This document shows positions 39,007 through 39,282 of a stretch of 39,282 nucleotides of DNA, one piece after another (the first letter of the stretch is position 1; each line of letters starts with the position of its first letter). The DNA comes from a virus: positions 1 through 39,282 of the IMG/VR virus record IMGVR_UViG_3300037264_000146. One strand, written 5' to 3'. The notes under the pieces are model-generated. The model worked only from the letters and a program-made list of their open reading frames with translations, was not told where the DNA came from and made no database searches. Both the position numbers and the translations under genes were made by a program.

Positions 39007-39041
39007 ATCCGATGTTCAGTCAACCGGATGGACCTTCGGCC
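39007..39041 (-). promoter_or_regulatory. Two hairpins in the leader of the late transcript
   Basis: On the minus strand, right after the predicted transcription start (about 39042), GG-CC/GG-tCC (39030-39041) forms a small hairpin, followed by ATCCG-GTT-gactg-AAC-at-CGGAT (39007-39029), an 8-bp stem with a 2-base bulge. Two hairpins at the very 5' end would protect the long late mRNA from decay. Alternatively one could be a binding site for a regulator. The gene start is 38969. Confidence 0.6.
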
Positions 39042-39049
39042 TGAAAAGC

Positions 39050-39078
39050 ATCCTACTCGAAGCGCAACTGAAAGTCAA
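39050..39078 (-). promoter_or_regulatory. Sigma70-type promoter for the late minus-strand unit
   Basis: On the minus strand TTGACT (-35, 39073-39078) and TAGGAT (-10, 39050-39055) are separated by 17 bp, the optimal spacing; five of six and four of six bases match TTGACA and TATAAT. The start should be near 39042. It lies upstream of the first late gene in a region without genes and has A+T-rich DNA farther upstream that could act as an UP element. This indicates that a host-type RNA polymerase starts the late unit. Confidence 0.75.
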
Positions 39079-39084
39079 GTTTTC

Positions 39085-39128
39085 ATTTTAATCATATCTT
39101 ATATTAGTTAAAATAAATTTTAATCATA
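39085..39128. repeat. Two 12-bp direct repeats 32 bp apart upstream of the late promoter
   Basis: ATTTTAATCATA occurs at 39085-39096 and again at 39117-39128. The 32-bp spacing is about three helical turns, so the copies face the same side of DNA. They lie directly upstream of the -35 box of the late promoter in A+T-rich DNA that continues to 39210 and includes a T10 run (39156-39165). They could be activator sites, UP elements or part of a replication origin. The rest of 38970-39282 holds no gene apart from the items listed here. Confidence 0.6.
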
Positions 39129-39255
39129 ATATTAATATCATCAATTATAATTTGATTTTTTTTTTCTAAAAATTTTAATTACTTTAATTATTTAATAAAT
39201 ATAAAACATTCGATTGTAATCTCCGCAAGAATCGTGCCAAGTGTGGGTGTCATAA

Positions 39256-39280
39256 AGACGGGTATAGTCCTACCCTGTCT
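39256..39280. other. 9-bp hairpin at the right end of the window
   Basis: AGAC-GGGTA (39256-39264) pairs with TACCC-t-GTCT (39271-39280) with one bulged base and a 6-base loop (TAGTCC), two bases before the window end. It could be the beginning of an RNA element, a terminator for the plus-strand side, a packaging signal, or part of a small zinc-rich reading frame that would continue at position 1 if the ends are joined. Confidence 0.5.
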
Positions 39281-39282
39281 GT

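Noticed and set aside
1-39282. Temperate phage or prophage
   Set aside because: No integrase, excisionase, repressor or attachment-site duplication was seen, and both ends look like phage control DNA rather than host genes.

Overview
The window looks like most or all of the genome of an A+T-rich, tailed double-stranded DNA phage. The tail type is most likely short (podovirus-like): the structural block has a terminase, portal, scaffold-like protein, capsid protein, head-tail adaptor-like protein and large Q/N-rich internal-protein candidates, and I see no tape measure, sheath or long-tail assembly genes. I found no integrase or lysogeny repressor. Many genes overlap at ATGA or TAATG stop-start junctions. 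Shine-Dalgarno sites (AGGA, GGAG) and a sigma70-like promoter (TTGACT, 17 bp, TAGGAT) argue against a Bacteroidota host; beyond that the host cannot be named from the sequence.

The layout is two convergent transcription units that meet at about 12160/12187. The left, plus-strand unit (1-12160) is the replication/early module: a Cas4/RecB-like PD-(D/E)XK nuclease, a run of small zinc-binding and membrane proteins, a Sak4-like RecA-fold ATPase, a probable ssDNA-binding protein, a 376-nt gene-free stretch with many strong inverted repeats (candidate structured RNA), a cold-shock-like protein, a uracil-DNA-glycosylase-like/family A DNA polymerase fusion, a DUF3987-type helicase-like ATPase, a second cold-shock-like protein, a DHH phosphoesterase, a tRNA-Leu(UAA) with encoded CCA, and a DUF4406 nucleoside deoxyribosyltransferase-like protein.

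The right, minus-strand unit (12187-38969, read from high to low coordinates) is the late module. It starts at a clear sigma70-type promoter with a structured leader near 39.05 kb. In order of transcription it holds a small-terminase-like HTH protein, a block of beta-rich virion proteins, the large terminase, a zinc-finger coiled-coil protein, an HExxH metallopeptidase, the portal (with a zinc-ribbon-like insertion), an acidic scaffold-like protein, the major capsid protein, small decoration-like proteins, the head-tail adaptor-like protein, a beta-helix protein followed by a strong intrinsic terminator, tail proteins, a collagen-like fibre, the lysis genes (M15 peptidase and holin-like), and finally three large presumed internal proteins. 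The last of these (1089 aa) combines a GHKL/HSP90-type ATPase domain with an HExxH zincin domain.

Both units begin at the two window ends and point inward, so the ends probably adjoin in a circular or circularly permuted genome, with the divergent control region there. The best candidates for something new are the structured RNA at 4165-4500 with a cold-shock-like gene directly behind it, the GHKL-ATPase/zincin virion protein, the second zincin beside the terminase, and the atypical UDG-PolA polymerase.
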